From Gammaproteobacteria bacterium (GTDB lineage Bacteria > Pseudomonadota > Gammaproteobacteria > Pseudomonadales > Pseudomonadaceae), in contig JAAZJF010000213.1 in the NCBI GenBank assembly GCA_012800475.1, positions 1 through 32,068 on the forward strand: a DNA stretch of 32,068 bases, given 5' to 3'. The notes under the pieces are model-generated. The model was not told where the DNA came from and did not search any database. It saw only the letters and a program-made list of their open reading frames with translations. Positions 1-11,162 of this stretch are shown piece by piece (the stretch's first letter is position 1; every line of letters begins with the position of its first letter). The translations under genes were made by a program, and so were the position numbers.

Positions 1-1389
1 CAAGTCACAGGTTCGTGCTACTTGATCGAAACATACGACAAGAAGAATATTCTACTCGAATGTGGCATGCAGCAAGGTGGTGATAGCGAAGATAAACATG
101 ATGATGAGGGCAGCAATCGTTCCGCCTTTGCCTTTAACCCTGAAACCATTGATGCCGTTGTCATCTCTCACGCCCACATCGATCACAGTGGTATGTTGCC
201 ACGTTTAGTGTCTGAAGGTTTTCGTGGCCCCATTTATGCAACCGATGCCACCTGCGAACTGATGGAACTGATGCTGCTGGATTCAGCCCATATCCAAGAA
301 AAAGACGCTGAGTGGGAAAACCGTTGGCGCGCGCGCAAAGGTCGCAAGCCCATCAAGCCGATGTATGTCAGCGAAGATGCCGCACGCGTGATGAAACAAC
401 TGGTCGCAGTCAACTATGAAACTCTGACCCAGGTTGTATCCGGCGTTAAAGTCAGCTTCCACGATGCCGGTCATATTATTGGTTCTGCTATTGTCAATCT
501 TGAGTTCCATGAACCCAATGACAGCGTTCGCACGCTGGTGTTCTCTGGTGATTTAGGTGGCGATTGCTCACCGCTGATGAAATCCCCAGCTATTTTGAAG
601 CACGCCGATGTGTTGATGCTTGAGTCCACCTACGGCGACCGCGATCACCGTTGCAACGAAGACACACTCGATGAGTTAGCCGCTATCCTTCAGCAAGCCC
701 ATGAAGAAGGCGGTAACGTGATGATTCCTGCGTTTTCCGTCGGCCGCACCCAAGATATTTTATTTCACTTGGGTCGCTTTTATCAGGAAGGTCGCCTACC
801 CCAGCACACCGTCTATTTAGACAGCCCCATGGCGATTCGCGCCAATGACATCTATATGCGCCACCGTGAAGATTTTGATGAAGAAAATCGCGCGATGTTA
901 CGCAAAAATAGCTTTCATACCGCCGATGATTGGTTACCCATTTTAAAACTAACGCCAACGCCACAAGAATCGATGGCCATTAACAATGTGAAAAGTGGCG
1001 CTATTATCGTTGCCGGCAGCGGTATGTGTACCGGTGGGCGTATTATTCACCACTTTAAACACAACCTATGGCGTGAAAACTGCCATATGATTTTTACCGG
1101 TTTCCAAGCCCGTGGCACCACCGGTCGTGCCATTGTTGATGGCGCTAAAACCGTGCGCGTATTCCGTGAAGACATTATGGTCGGCGCACGCGTGCACACC
1201 TTAGGTGGTTTCTCAGCTCACGCAGGCCAATCCAAACTGATTGAGTGGGCCAGTCATTTTGAAAACCGCCCAGAACTGTATTTAATCCACGGCGAAGTGG
1301 AGAAAATGCGCATTTTGCAAGACGAGTTTAAACAACGTTTAGACTGGGATGCCAATATCCCAGAGCTCGGTGATCGTATTGCCTTATAA
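1..1389 (+). CDS. MBL-fold / beta-CASP RNA metallohydrolase, 5'-truncated by window edge
   Basis: SHAHIDHSG metallo-beta-lactamase motif plus C-terminal beta-CASP-like GGFSAHAGQ. The frame stays open to base 1 (QVTGSCYLIET...), so the TTG at 22 is probably not the true start. Confidence 0.9.
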   Translation, partial: QVTGSCYLIETYDKKNILLECGMQQGGDSEDKHDDEGSNRSAFAFNPETIDAVVISHAHIDHSGMLPRLVSEGFRGPIYATDATCELMELMLLDSAHIQEKDAEWENRWRARKGRKPIKPMYVSEDAARVMKQLVAVNYETLTQVVSGVKVSFHDAGHIIGSAIVNLEFHEPNDSVRTLVFSGDLGGDCSPLMKSPAILKHADVLMLESTYGDRDHRCNEDTLDELAAILQQAHEEGGNVMIPAFSVGRTQDILFHLGRFYQEGRLPQHTVYLDSPMAIRANDIYMRHREDFDEENRAMLRKNSFHTADDWLPILKLTPTPQESMAINNVKSGAIIVAGSGMCTGGRIIHHFKHNLWRENCHMIFTGFQARGTTGRAIVDGAKTVRVFREDIMVGARVHTLGGFSAHAGQSKLIEWASHFENRPELYLIHGEVEKMRILQDEFKQRLDWDANIPELGDRIAL

Positions 1390-1398
1390 GGAGTTGTT

Positions 1399-2478
1399 AT
1401 GACATTTCAAGATGAAAACTATTTATCCCGCCAGTACCAAGTCAGCAGCATTGATTTGGACGGTAAAGTGGATGAATTATTGAAGATGGCTGTACCACCG
1501 ACCAGCGCCAACCTTGAGCTGTATCGCGAAATGATGTTGACCGTTGCGCGCATGGCCGAAACCGACCGTAACCGCTGGGATGCAAAAATCATGCTGCAAA
1601 CCCTGCGCGAAATGGAAACCTCTTTCGGTATACTCGAGCGTTTTAAGCGCCGCCGTAAAGTGACTGTCTTTGGGTCAGCGCGTACTGAGCCTGAGCATCC
1701 GCTCTATCAGCAAGCCAAAGAGTTGGGCGAGATTTTAGCGCGCCATAACCTGATGGTTATCACCGGTGCCGGTGGTGGCATTATGGCTGCAGCTCATGAA
1801 GGTGCAGGTTTAGAAAACAGTTTAGGCTTAAACATTGCCCTACCTTTTGAGCAAGGGGCCAATGACACAGTCAATGGCAGCGGCAATTTACTGAACTTCC
1901 ACTTCTTCTTTTTACGCAAACTGTTCTTCGTAAAAGAAGCCGATGCTTTGGTTTTATGCCCAGGCGGTTTTGGTACTTTAGATGAAGCTCTAGAAGTGCT
2001 GACCTTAATCCAAACGGGTAAAAGCCCATTGGTCCCCATTGTCTTAATGGACCAAGAAGGCGGCACCTATTGGGATAAAGCGCTTGAGTTTATGCGCGAA
2101 GAGTTGGCTGATAAAAACTATATTTTGCCCAGCGATCTGCGCTTAATGCGCCAAGTGCGCACGCCGCAGGAAGCCGGTTTAGAAATTGCCCGCTTCTACC
2201 GCAGTTTCCATTCCACACGCTGGTTTAAAGATATGTTTGTGGTGCGCATCAACCACCCGCTCAACGAACAAGCACTGGAAACATTGCATAAAGAGTTTGC
2301 GGACTTATGTGTTAAGGGCGGCTTTGTGCAAGTGCCGTATTGCGCTCAAACCCATAACGAACCTGAGTTCTGCAACCAGTACCGCTTAGAGTTTGCGTTT
2401 AATCGTCGCGATCATGGCCGTTTACGTGAGCTGGTTGATTTTATTAACTTGCCACAAAACTGGAAAAGCAACAGCTGA
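1399..2478 (+). CDS. LOG family (TIGR00730-like Rossmann fold) protein, possible nucleotide 5'-monophosphate nucleosidase
   Basis: GAGGGIMAAAHEGA and PGGFGTLDEALE motifs; AAGGAG SD just upstream of ATG. Confidence 0.85.
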   Translation: MTFQDENYLSRQYQVSSIDLDGKVDELLKMAVPPTSANLELYREMMLTVARMAETDRNRWDAKIMLQTLREMETSFGILERFKRRRKVTVFGSARTEPEHPLYQQAKELGEILARHNLMVITGAGGGIMAAAHEGAGLENSLGLNIALPFEQGANDTVNGSGNLLNFHFFFLRKLFFVKEADALVLCPGGFGTLDEALEVLTLIQTGKSPLVPIVLMDQEGGTYWDKALEFMREELADKNYILPSDLRLMRQVRTPQEAGLEIARFYRSFHSTRWFKDMFVVRINHPLNEQALETLHKEFADLCVKGGFVQVPYCAQTHNEPEFCNQYRLEFAFNRRDHGRLRELVDFINLPQNWKSNS

Positions 2479-2485
2479 TCCAAGC

Positions 2486-2513
2486 TCTTGCGCCAGCTCA
2501 AACTGGCGCAAGA
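2486..2513. terminator. Perfect 11-bp stem, 6-nt loop hairpin between convergent LOG gene and pyrF
   Basis: tcttgcgccag-ctcaaa-ctggcgcaaga; no clear T-tract, so the terminator role is tentative. Confidence 0.5.
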
Positions 2514-2600
2514 CTGTTCACACTGCCGCAGTAAATCCCATTTCCCTACGCCGCCGACCCCTTGCATTGAGGCTCGGGTGCGCAGCTATGGCAGCAGACT

Positions 2601-3290
2601 TTAGGCCAGTTCAGCTAAGATATCGCGCAAAGCTTGCGCCGGATCCGCAGCTTGCGTAATCGGACGCCCCACCACTAAATAATCTGAACCCGCTTGCATG
2701 GCCTGCGATGGAGTCAAAATACGCTTTTGATCATCTTGCGCACTGCCTGCAGGACGAATACCCGGAGTGACTAACTGCCCAGCCGGCCATTGCTGCTTTA
2801 ATAGGCTGGCTTCTTGTGCAGAACACACCAAGCCATCTAAACCCGCTTGCTCGGCTAAATGCGCTAAACGCGCCACCTGTTGCGCGGGCGTCACATCTAA
2901 ACCAATACCGGCTAAATCGTCCTGCTCCATACTGGTCAAGACGGTGACCCCAATCAGCAAAGGCTTTTGACCTGCATGCTGATCAAGCACCTCGCGGCAC
3001 GCCTGCATCATCTTTAAGCCACCCGAACAGTGTACGTTCACCATCCAGACTCCCATTTCGGCAGCGGCTTTCACAGCCATCGCAGTGGTATTGGGAATAT
3101 CATGAAACTTTAAATCTAAAAACACCTCAAAACCTAACGCATGCAAGCCAGCAACCACTTGAGGCCCGCTGCGAGTAAATAATTCTTTACCCACTTTAAG
3201 ACGGCACTGCTGTGGATCTAAACGTTCGGCTAACGCTAAAGCTTGGCTCGCACTTGGAAAATCAAGGGCAACAACAATAGGACTGGGCAT
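2601..3290 (-). CDS. pyrF: Orotidine 5'-phosphate decarboxylase
   Basis: [25 protein letters not shown] and YLVVGRPIT motifs; 229 aa. Confidence 0.95.
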   Translation of the reverse strand: MPSPIVVALDFPSASQALALAERLDPQQCRLKVGKELFTRSGPQVVAGLHALGFEVFLDLKFHDIPNTTAMAVKAAAEMGVWMVNVHCSGGLKMMQACREVLDQHAGQKPLLIGVTVLTSMEQDDLAGIGLDVTPAQQVARLAHLAEQAGLDGLVCSAQEASLLKQQWPAGQLVTPGIRPAGSAQDDQKRILTPSQAMQAGSDYLVVGRPITQAADPAQALRDILAELA

Positions 3291-3513
3291 GACTTGAGTC
3301 TCGTATCAATAAAATCGGCAGCATTGTAGCCTTCCTCAAGGCTCAGTGTCGCATGCACTTTGCGTGATGATTAGTTTTGATAATAAAAACGATGCACAAG
3401 CGTAATCACAAAGTCTAATAGCGAAGTGCTATAATGACCCAATTCAATGTTCTTGCTGGTGATCCGATTCGAGTCATACACACGCTTAAGATTAAGGTGT
3501 AGTATCTTTGTTA

Positions 3514-3528
3514 TGAGACTTATTCTCA
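3514..3528. promoter_or_regulatory. Candidate Fur box
   Basis: TGAGACT-T-ATTCTCA matches the 7-1-7 pattern TGAGAAT-N-ATTCTCA with one mismatch; lies 24 bp upstream of the DUF2897 start. Confidence 0.6.
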
Positions 3529-3551
3529 TTTAAACAGAATTGGAGGCGTAT

Positions 3552-3722
3552 ATGCCTTGGTATATATGGTTGTTAATAGCCCTAGTGCTCGGATCCATTG
3601 TCGGCAGCTTAATGATGCTGCGCAGCACGGCCAACAAAATGCCGATCAGTCCTGAAAAACTCGAACTGATGCGTCAACGCAATGCTGAATTGGAAGCACA
3701 AGAGCAACAGCAAGATCAGTAA
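3552..3722 (+). CDS. DUF2897-family small membrane protein
   Basis: MPWYIWLLIALVLGSIVGSLMMLRSTANKMP...; SD TGGAGG before ATG 3552. The track start at 3540 is a TTG inside the SD. Confidence 0.75.
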   Translation: MPWYIWLLIALVLGSIVGSLMMLRSTANKMPISPEKLELMRQRNAELEAQEQQQDQ

Positions 3723-3751
3723 TTCCCTGCTTATATCGTTGGAGATGTGTA

Positions 3752-5197
3752 ATGTCGCGTACAGAAACCGATAGTTTAGGTGCCATTGAAGTTCCCGCAG
3801 ACGCTTACTGGGGCGCACAAACACAGCGTTCTAAAGAAAACTTTGCCATCGGCTCACAACAAATGCCATTGGCTGTCGTGCACGCTTTAGCCCATGTGAA
3901 AAAAGCGGCAGCACGGGTGAACTCACGCTTAGGTGAACTGCCCAAGGACATTGCGAGCTTAATCGAGCAAGCGGCCGATGAAGTGATTAGCGGCCAACTT
4001 GATGCTCACTTCCCCTTAGTGGTGTGGCAAACCGGCAGCGGCACCCAAACCAATATGAACCTGAACGAAGTCATTGCGGGTCGCGCCAACGAAATCGCCG
4101 GCCAAGGCCGTGGTGGTAAATCACCTGTGCACCCTAACGACCATGTCAATCGCGCACAAAGCTCAAACGACTGCTTTCCAACGGCGATGCATATTGCCGC
4201 CTTACAAGCCGTACAACACGATCTCTTCCCTGCAGTCAAAATGCTGCGCAATGGTTTAGACACACAAGCTAAGCGCTATGCCAACCTAGTGAAAACCGGT
4301 CGCACCCACATGATGGATGCCACACCGATCACCTTTGGCCAAGAGCTGTCTGCATTTGTCGCTCAACTCGATTACTCGCTGCATGCTATTGAAGCGACAT
4401 TGCCCGCTGTAGGCGAGCTCGCGCAAGGCGGTACGGCAGTGGGTACAGGTTTAAACGCTAACGCTAATTTTGCCGATAATATTGCCCGCGAATTGGCTTC
4501 TGCCACACGCTTGCGCCTCACTTCAGCACCCAACAAGTTTGCTGCTTTAGCAGGCCACGAGCCATTAGTGAGTTTATCCGGTGCTTTAAAAACACTGGCT
4601 GTAACCTTGATGAAAATTGCCAACGACTTACGCCTACTAGGCTCAGGTCCGCGTGCAGGCTTTGCTGAAGTGATGCTACCGGCCAATGAGCCCGGCAGCT
4701 CGATTATGCCAGGCAAAGTGAACCCCACGCAGTGTGAAGCCTTATCCATGCTGGCCTGCCAAGTGATGGGCAATGATGTGACCATTAATATGGCCGCAAG
4801 CCACGGCCACTTACAACTGAACGTCTTTAAGCCTGTGATTATTCACAACATCCTCGAATCCATTGAGCTAATGGCCGATGGTTGCCGTAATTTCCAAACG
4901 CATTGCGTGGAAGGCATGCAAGCCAATGAGCAACAAATGGCCGCGCATCTTGAGAATGGTTTGATGTTAGTGACTGCGCTCAACCGTCATATTGGTTATG
5001 ACAACGCCGCTAAAATCGCCAAGAAAGCGTACGAGGACAACCTCACTCTACGCGCTGCAGCCATTGAGCTAGGTTTAGTGACTGATGAGCAATTTAGCCA
5101 GTGGGTACGTCCAGAAGACATGCTGCATCCAACGCCGCATCAACAAGAAAAAGTTAAATCTAATTCAATAACCACGCGTCGTAGCTGGCAATCGTAA
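3752..5197 (+). CDS. fumC: Class II fumarate hydratase
   Basis: GSSIMPGKVNPTQCEA signature and SSNDCFPTAMHIAA. Confidence 0.95.
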   Translation: MSRTETDSLGAIEVPADAYWGAQTQRSKENFAIGSQQMPLAVVHALAHVKKAAARVNSRLGELPKDIASLIEQAADEVISGQLDAHFPLVVWQTGSGTQTNMNLNEVIAGRANEIAGQGRGGKSPVHPNDHVNRAQSSNDCFPTAMHIAALQAVQHDLFPAVKMLRNGLDTQAKRYANLVKTGRTHMMDATPITFGQELSAFVAQLDYSLHAIEATLPAVGELAQGGTAVGTGLNANANFADNIARELASATRLRLTSAPNKFAALAGHEPLVSLSGALKTLAVTLMKIANDLRLLGSGPRAGFAEVMLPANEPGSSIMPGKVNPTQCEALSMLACQVMGNDVTINMAASHGHLQLNVFKPVIIHNILESIELMADGCRNFQTHCVEGMQANEQQMAAHLENGLMLVTALNRHIGYDNAAKIAKKAYEDNLTLRAAAIELGLVTDEQFSQWVRPEDMLHPTPHQQEKVKSNSITTRRSWQS

Positions 5198-5210
5198 TCT
5201 AAACTTTACT

Positions 5211-5246
5211 CATTGAGGGCGTTAATTAACGCTCTCAATGCAGTTT
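5211..5246. terminator. Hairpin terminator between convergent fumC and pdxJ
   Basis: cattgagggcgtt-aatt-aacgctctcaatg (one G:T pair), followed by cagtttt. Confidence 0.7.
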
Positions 5247-5995
5247 TAACCCCGAGCAGCAGCACTCACAATCAATGCCTTCATTTCAGCTACTGCAGCT
5301 GGAAAACCAACAAACAAAGCATGCGCGATAATGGCATGACCAATATTGAGTTCATTGATCCCTGCAATCGCAGCAATCGGCTCAACGTTGTGATAATTCA
5401 GACCATGCCCGGCATTCACTACCAGACCTTGCTTTAAAGCAAACTCACACGCCTTACGAATCAACTGCAATTGTTCAGCTTGCTCAGCAGGTGTGACCGC
5501 ATCGGCATAGTGCCCTGTATGCAATTCAATCGTTGTGGCGCCCACTCGTTTGGCAGCCAGGATTTGCTGCTCTTGCGCATCAATAAACAGCGATACATCA
5601 CAACCCACTTTTTGTAAACGCTCAACTGCTGCAGCAATGCGCGCCTCTTGTGCTACGACATCCAAGCCACCTTCAGTGGTCAGTTCTGCACGTGTTTCTG
5701 GCACAAAGCAGGCATGCTCAGGACGGATCTCCTCAGCCAATGCGAGCATTTCCTCAGTCACACCCATCTCAAAGTTCATCGGTGTATGCATCACTTCACG
5801 CAACACACGCACATCACGGTCTTGAATATGGCGGCGATCTTCACGTAAATGCACGGTAATCCCATCAGCGCCCGCCTGCTCCGCATCCAAAGCTGCTTTG
5901 ACTGGATCAGGGTAACGCGTGCCCCGCGCCTGACGCACAGTCGCGATATGATCAATATTGACGCCTAACAAAATACGCTTGTTCAAATTCATCAC
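5246..5995 (-). CDS. pdxJ: Pyridoxine 5'-phosphate synthase
   Basis: [23 protein letters not shown] and [15 protein letters not shown]. Confidence 0.95.
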   Translation of the reverse strand: MMNLNKRILLGVNIDHIATVRQARGTRYPDPVKAALDAEQAGADGITVHLREDRRHIQDRDVRVLREVMHTPMNFEMGVTEEMLALAEEIRPEHACFVPETRAELTTEGGLDVVAQEARIAAAVERLQKVGCDVSLFIDAQEQQILAAKRVGATTIELHTGHYADAVTPAEQAEQLQLIRKACEFALKQGLVVNAGHGLNYHNVEPIAAIAGINELNIGHAIIAHALFVGFPAAVAEMKALIVSAAARG

Positions 5996-6675
5996 TTAGC
6001 CCTTTTTTGTACCAAAAACAATTCACGACTCATCAATGCTCGCCCACCTAAATGAGCGGCCAACGCTTGACGCATTAAACGCTTGGCTGTCTGCAACACA
6101 ACAGGTTGCTGCCAGTCAGCCACTGATAAGGCCAAAATATCTGCACCTAAAAAAACACCTGATTGCATTAAGGTCACTGCCTCAAAACCGTTCTCAGGTA
6201 GCAGACGATACAACATTTGTGCATTCAGTGCTTGCCCGTGCACATCCACCTCAAAAGAAAACCCATAGCCTAACTGCTCCAGCAAGCGCCACTCAAAAGT
6301 GCGCAACAAAGGCTCAAGCGCAACACCTTGGGCGAGGCCTTGTACAGAGAGCATATAGTGCTCAAATAGGATCGGTTGTGGATCATTGAGTGGCAGCAGA
6401 CGCACCAGCAGCTCATTAAGATACATGGCGCAAAACAGCGCTTGCCCCTGCAAGAAGTTAAACTCGCCAGCCGGCTCAATGCGGCTGATGGTTTTAAGTT
6501 CGCCGCGTCCGCGCAACTCGATCTCTAACGCTGAAAACGGACGTGCCACGCTGCCTAACTTACCGCGCGCGCCACGCAACACCGCACGCAAACGCCCTGC
6601 TGGCGTTAAAACATCCATCAGGGCACTGGTTTCTTTATAGGGACGACTGTGCAAAATAAAGGCTAACGACTGCAT
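5992..6675 (-). CDS. recO: DNA repair protein RecO
   Basis: N-terminal OB-like [20 protein letters not shown]; position between era and pdxJ; 4-bp overlap with pdxJ. Confidence 0.92.
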   Translation of the reverse strand: MQSLAFILHSRPYKETSALMDVLTPAGRLRAVLRGARGKLGSVARPFSALEIELRGRGELKTISRIEPAGEFNFLQGQALFCAMYLNELLVRLLPLNDPQPILFEHYMLSVQGLAQGVALEPLLRTFEWRLLEQLGYGFSFEVDVHGQALNAQMLYRLLPENGFEAVTLMQSGVFLGADILALSVADWQQPVVLQTAKRLMRQALAAHLGGRALMSRELFLVQKRAK

Positions 6676-6729
6676 AGCTGCGCCTCAATATAGCGCGCAC
6701 TCAAGAACAGAGCGCGCACCCAACAAGAA

Positions 6730-7629
6730 TCAATATTCTTGATAACCTAATGAGCGCAAGGCACGCTCATCATCTGACCAACCGCCTTTCACTTTCACCC
6801 ACAAGTTCAACATGATCTTGGAGCCAAACATGGCTTCCATATCTTTACGGGCTTCTTGGCCAATGCGCTTAATACGCTCGCCTTTATCACCAATAATGAT
6901 TTTTTTCTGACCATCACGTTCAACTAAAATCAGCGCATGAATATGCAAGATACGGCCTTCTTGCTTAAACTCTTCAATCTCAACGGTGATCTGATACGGC
7001 AGCTCAGCACCCAATTGACGCATGATTTTTTCACGCACCAACTCAGCTGCTAAAAAGCGACTCGAGCGATCAGTGATCTGATCTTCAGGAAAGAAATGCT
7101 CACTTTCCGGTAAAAAATCTGACACAACACGCTCAAGCGTATCTAAATTATGCCCATGTAAAGCGGACATCGGCACAATCTGTGCGTTGGGAAGCTTTTC
7201 GGCCAACCAGCCTAAGTGGGCCAATAGCTGACTTTTATCTTCTAAACGGTCTGACTTATTCACCGCAATAATCAAAGGACAGGTCAGGTGCTGAATACGC
7301 TCAAACACCATCTCGTCTTCTTCAGTCCAACGCATCCGGTCCACAACAAATACCGCCACATCAATATCTTTCAGCGCTGTGATGGCACTGCGATTCATAT
7401 AGCGATTGAGTGCTGTTTTACCACCGATATGCAAACCTGGGGTGTCGACATAAATCGCTTGCACGCCACCTTCAGTTTTAATACCCAGCATATTATGGCG
7501 GGTGGTTTGCGGCTTGCGCGAAGTAATGGCCAGTTTCTGGCCAAGAATATGATTCACCAAAGTTGATTTACCCACGTTCGGGCGACCTACAATGGCGATG
7601 TAACCACAACGTGTTGCTTGTTCAGTCAT
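6730..7629 (-). CDS. era: GTPase Era
   Basis: [22 protein letters not shown] and KH-domain [17 protein letters not shown]. Confidence 0.97.
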   Translation of the reverse strand: MTEQATRCGYIAIVGRPNVGKSTLVNHILGQKLAITSRKPQTTRHNMLGIKTEGGVQAIYVDTPGLHIGGKTALNRYMNRSAITALKDIDVAVFVVDRMRWTEEDEMVFERIQHLTCPLIIAVNKSDRLEDKSQLLAHLGWLAEKLPNAQIVPMSALHGHNLDTLERVVSDFLPESEHFFPEDQITDRSSRFLAAELVREKIMRQLGAELPYQITVEIEEFKQEGRILHIHALILVERDGQKKIIIGDKGERIKRIGQEARKDMEAMFGSKIMLNLWVKVKGGWSDDERALRSLGYQEY

Positions 7630-8317
7630 GCTGATTATTACTCTCTATACCCAAGGCGATCAGTGCTAAAGACGCTGCCACTTGTTCAGCGATACGCCGA
7701 CTGGCACCTTGTCCTCGGGTTTTTTCATTAAGTAAGCTCACCTGACACTCCACAAGAAATGTGCGGCAATGCGGTTCGCCTTGAATATCCACCACTTCGT
7801 AATGCGGTAGATCACTGCTGCGTGATTGTAAAAATTCTTGCAGTCGTGTTTTTGGATCTTTATTGGTATCAACCAAGGTCAATTCAGAGAAATGCTGCTC
7901 AAGCCAAGCCAACACGCGCTCGCGCGCCACTTCCATTCCTGAATCAAGGTACATCGCACCGATAATAGCCTCAGTGGTATCGGCTAAAATTGAATCGCGG
8001 CGAAACCCACCACTTTTCAACTCACCTGAGCCTAAACGTAAATACTCACCTAAACCAAAGCCGCGCGCCAATACCGCCAAAGTTTCACCTTTGACTAAGC
8101 GCGAGCGCAAGCGCGACAGCTGACCTTCTTTGGCTTGTGGGAAGTGATGAAAGAGTTCCTCACCTGCCACAAAGTTTAAAATGGCGTCGCCTAAAAACTC
8201 TAAACGCTCATTATTACGCCCAGAAAAACTACGGTGTGTTAACGCAAGGGTCAACAACGCTGTGTCTTTAAAGGTGTAGCCGATTCTTTTCTGTAAAATC
8301 AGTAATGGATCACTCAC
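7622..8317 (-). CDS. rnc: Ribonuclease III (GTG start)
   Basis: [12 protein letters not shown] signature; dsRBD at the C-terminus; overlaps era by 8 bp. Confidence 0.97.
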   Translation of the reverse strand: MSDPLLILQKRIGYTFKDTALLTLALTHRSFSGRNNERLEFLGDAILNFVAGEELFHHFPQAKEGQLSRLRSRLVKGETLAVLARGFGLGEYLRLGSGELKSGGFRRDSILADTTEAIIGAMYLDSGMEVARERVLAWLEQHFSELTLVDTNKDPKTRLQEFLQSRSSDLPHYEVVDIQGEPHCRTFLVECQVSLLNEKTRGQGASRRIAEQVAASLALIALGIESNNQHD

Positions 8318-8409
8318 TGGGCACGCACACGATGTTTTTTATCAAAAGTTACCACCAAATCAAGGTTTTCAATCAGCGCTAAGCGCCCTATATAGCTCAG
8401 GCACGGCGC
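8314..8409 (-). pseudogene. Probable remnant of the DUF4845-family gene normally between lepB and rnc
   Basis: Minus-strand frame reads (stop)[31 protein letters not shown](stop). LIENLDLVVxFDKxxRVR resembles the DUF4845 C-terminus. The stop overlaps the rnc GTG (GTGA); no start codon and an in-frame TGA upstream. Confidence 0.6.
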
Positions 8410-8479
8410 TCAAATACAGCTCAGGAGGCATTGAGCCTCGCGCTTGAGTATTTGACACTGCAACACCTGAGCACAAACC

Positions 8480-8501
8480 GTGCAGCTGATTTCAACTGCA
8501 C
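8480..8501 (-). terminator. Stem-loop just downstream of lepB
   Basis: Minus RNA GUGCAGUUGA-AA-UCAGCUGCAC (10-bp stem, one U:G), followed by GGUUUGUG. Confidence 0.45.
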
Positions 8502-8507
8502 ATACGA

Positions 8508-9359
8508 TCAGTGAATTAAACCAACTCGGCTGAAGCTGGGTAACATACCGAACTTCGGATCAGCCCATGACAACCAAATAGCAAAGGCTTTGCCGACAAT
8601 ATATTCATCCGGCACCATACCTTGTAACTCAAAGGGTATGCTGGGGTCGTCCCAGTAACGGCTGTCCTTGGAGTTATCGCGGTTATCACCCATCATAAAG
8701 TAATGACCGGCGGGTACAAACCATTGACGGCTTGGCTCAACACGACGGCGCGCTTCCTTACGAATATAATGTTCTTCTTCACCCAGTGTTTCGGTAAACA
8801 AACCCGCACTACCTAAGCTGCCAGGTTCTTCACCTAAAAACCGCTCATCAATCGCTTTACCATTCACCAAAATACGCTTATCTGAGGTGTAAGTGACCAC
8901 ATCACCTGGCAACCCCACTACACGCTTAATATAATTAATACGTGTATCTTCAGGGTATTTAAACACCATCACATCGCCGCGTTTTGGGTCATTGATCTCA
9001 ATGATCTTTTGATCGATAACAGGCAAGCGAATACCGTAAGCAAACTTATTCACCAGAATAAAGTCGCCCACTTGCAGAGTTGGAATCATCGATCCGGATG
9101 GGATTTGAAACGGCTCAACGATAAACGAGCGCAAAACAAAGACCACGGCCAGCACTGGAAAGAATGATTTCCCATACTCAATGAGCAACGGCTCTTTTTC
9201 TAAGCGCTCACGCACTTCAGAGTTGAGCGCCACCGCTTCTTTTTCATATTGAGCAATTGCTGCGCGACGACGGGGTGCAAAATACACCACATCCAGTAAC
9301 GCTAGAAAGCCTGTTACGCCAACAGCAATCACCAATATCAATGGGAAATTTAAGCTCAT
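8508..9359 (-). CDS. lepB: Signal peptidase I
   Basis: PSGSMIPTL (Ser) and YIKRVVGLPGD (Lys) motifs; GDNRDNSKDSRYW. Confidence 0.96.
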   Translation of the reverse strand: MSLNFPLILVIAVGVTGFLALLDVVYFAPRRRAAIAQYEKEAVALNSEVRERLEKEPLLIEYGKSFFPVLAVVFVLRSFIVEPFQIPSGSMIPTLQVGDFILVNKFAYGIRLPVIDQKIIEINDPKRGDVMVFKYPEDTRINYIKRVVGLPGDVVTYTSDKRILVNGKAIDERFLGEEPGSLGSAGLFTETLGEEEHYIRKEARRRVEPSRQWFVPAGHYFMMGDNRDNSKDSRYWDDPSIPFELQGMVPDEYIVGKAFAIWLSWADPKFGMLPSFSRVGLIH

Positions 9360-9362
9360 AGG

Positions 9363-11162
9363 TTATTCATCCACTCGCAAGACTGCTAGGAAGGCCTCTT
9401 GTGGGATCTCAACGTTACCCACTTGCTTCATTCTCTTCTTACCTGCTTTTTGTTTCTCAAGCAGTTTACGTTTACGACTCACATCACCGCCATAGCATTT
9501 CGCTAGAACGTTTTTACGCAATGCTTTAACCGAAGTACGCGCAACAATTTGCCCGCCTAATGCTGCTTGAATCGCCACATCGTACATTTGACGTGGAATC
9601 AGCTCTTTCATTTTATCAGCTAAGGCGCGGCCCTTGGATGCAGCTTTATCACGGTGCACAATCAATGCTAAAGCATCCACACGTTCGCCATTAATCAATA
9701 TATCAAGGCGTGACAAGTTGGCCACTTGGTAGCGATCAAAAGCATAATCTAAAGATGCATAACCACGACTGACTGACTTGAGGCGATCAAAAAAGTCCAA
9801 GACCACTTCATTCATCGGCAACTCATACACAACCTGTACCTGGCTGCCTAAGAAGTTCATATCGGTTTGCACGCCACGCTTTTCAATACATAACGTAATC
9901 ACGTTACCCAGGTGTTCTTGAGGCACAAGAATAGTGGCCTTAACGATCGGCTCACGCATTTCTTCAATCAACGATGGATCTGGCATGCGTGATGGGTTAT
10001 CGACGTAAATGATATCGCCATTTTTTAACACCACTTCGAAAATCACTGTCGGTGCTGTGGTGATCAAGTCCAGATCATATTCACGCTCGAGACGCTCTTG
10101 AATGATCTCCATGTGCAGCATACCGAGAAAACCAATACGGAAACCAAAGCCCAGTGCTTCTGAGCTTTCCGGCTCATATTGCAGTGCAGCATCGTTGAGC
10201 GTGAGCTTTTCAAGAGCATCACGAAAATCTTCAAAATCATCCGAACTGACAGGAAAAAGACCTGCATACACCTGCGGCTGTACACGTTTAAAACCGGGCA
10301 ACATATCCACGTCAGGGGTACTGGATAAAGTCAAAGTATCGCCAACCGGCGCGCCTTGAATATCTTTAATACCAGCAATAATAAAGCCCACTTCACCGGC
10401 TTTAAGGTCTGCAGTTTGCGTGTGCTTAGGGTTAAACACGCCAACACTGTCAACTTGGTGAATACGCCCCGTGGACTTCACTAGGACCTTATCGCCCTTT
10501 TTGATGCGACCGTGCTTGACGCGCACCAAAGAGACAATACCTAAGTAGTTATCAAACCATGAGTCAATGATCAGTGCTTGTAGCGGCGCATCGATTTCAC
10601 CAACAGGTGGCGGAATCACTTGCACTAAACGCTCAAGTACTTCATCCACACCTAAACCAGTTTTCGCACTGCAGGTTACTGCGTCCGTGGCATCAATACC
10701 AATCACGTGTTCAATCTCTTCTTGCACACGCTCAGGGTCAGCTTGTGGCAAGTCGATTTTATTGAGCACAGGCATCACTTCCAGCCCTTGCTCAATGGCT
10801 GTATAGCAGTTAGCAACCGACTGGGCTTCTACCCCTTGCCCGGCATCCACCACCAACAAAGCGCCTTCACAGGCTGCTAAAGAACGACTGACCTCATAGC
10901 TGAAGTCAACGTGACCTGGAGTGTCAATAAAGTTGAGTTGATACACTTTACCGTCACGCGCGGTATAGTTTAAGGTCACACTGTGCGCCTTAATCGTAAT
11001 GCCCCGCTCGCGCTCGAGATCCATAGAATCCAAGACCTGAGACGCCATCTCACGCTCAGTCAAGCCACCGCACATTTGAATCAAGCGGTCGGCCAAAGTG
11101 GATTTACCATGGTCGATATGGGCAATAATGGAAAAGTTACGGATATGACTCAAGTCGCTCAC
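9363..11162 (-). CDS. lepA: Elongation factor 4
   Basis: [37 protein letters not shown]-terminal [24 protein letters not shown]. Confidence 0.98.
   Translation of the reverse strand: MSDLSHIRNFSIIAHIDHGKSTLADRLIQMCGGLTEREMASQVLDSMDLERERGITIKAHSVTLNYTARDGKVYQLNFIDTPGHVDFSYEVSRSLAACEGALLVVDAGQGVEAQSVANCYTAIEQGLEVMPVLNKIDLPQADPERVQEEIEHVIGIDATDAVTCSAKTGLGVDEVLERLVQVIPPPVGEIDAPLQALIIDSWFDNYLGIVSLVRVKHGRIKKGDKVLVKSTGRIHQVDSVGVFNPKHTQTADLKAGEVGFIIAGIKDIQGAPVGDTLTLSSTPDVDMLPGFKRVQPQVYAGLFPVSSDDFEDFRDALEKLTLNDAALQYEPESSEALGFGFRIGFLGMLHMEIIQERLEREYDLDLITTAPTVIFEVVLKNGDIIYVDNPSRMPDPSLIEEMREPIVKATILVPQEHLGNVITLCIEKRGVQTDMNFLGSQVQVVYELPMNEVVLDFFDRLKSVSRGYASLDYAFDRYQVANLSRLDILINGERVDALALIVHRDKAASKGRALADKMKELIPRQMYDVAIQAALGGQIVARTSVKALRKNVLAKCYGGDVSRKRKLLEKQKAGKKRMKQVGNVEIPQEAFLAVLRVDE

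Noticed and set aside
283-964. Antisense ORFs of 75 and 93 aa inside the MBL gene, and the many similar opposite-strand ORFs elsewhere in the track
   Set aside because: They sit wholly within strongly supported coding genes and show no family motif or SD; they are typical shadow ORFs.
2393-2659. 88-aa + strand ORF spanning the end of the LOG gene and the pyrF 3' end
   Set aside because: Overlaps two confident genes, has no recognisable domain and runs through the convergent hairpin.
3430-3435. TATAAT as the -10 box of the DUF2897-fumC promoter
   Set aside because: No acceptable -35 at the proper spacing (3407-3412 reads cacaaa), and it lies about 80 bp from the Fur-like site.
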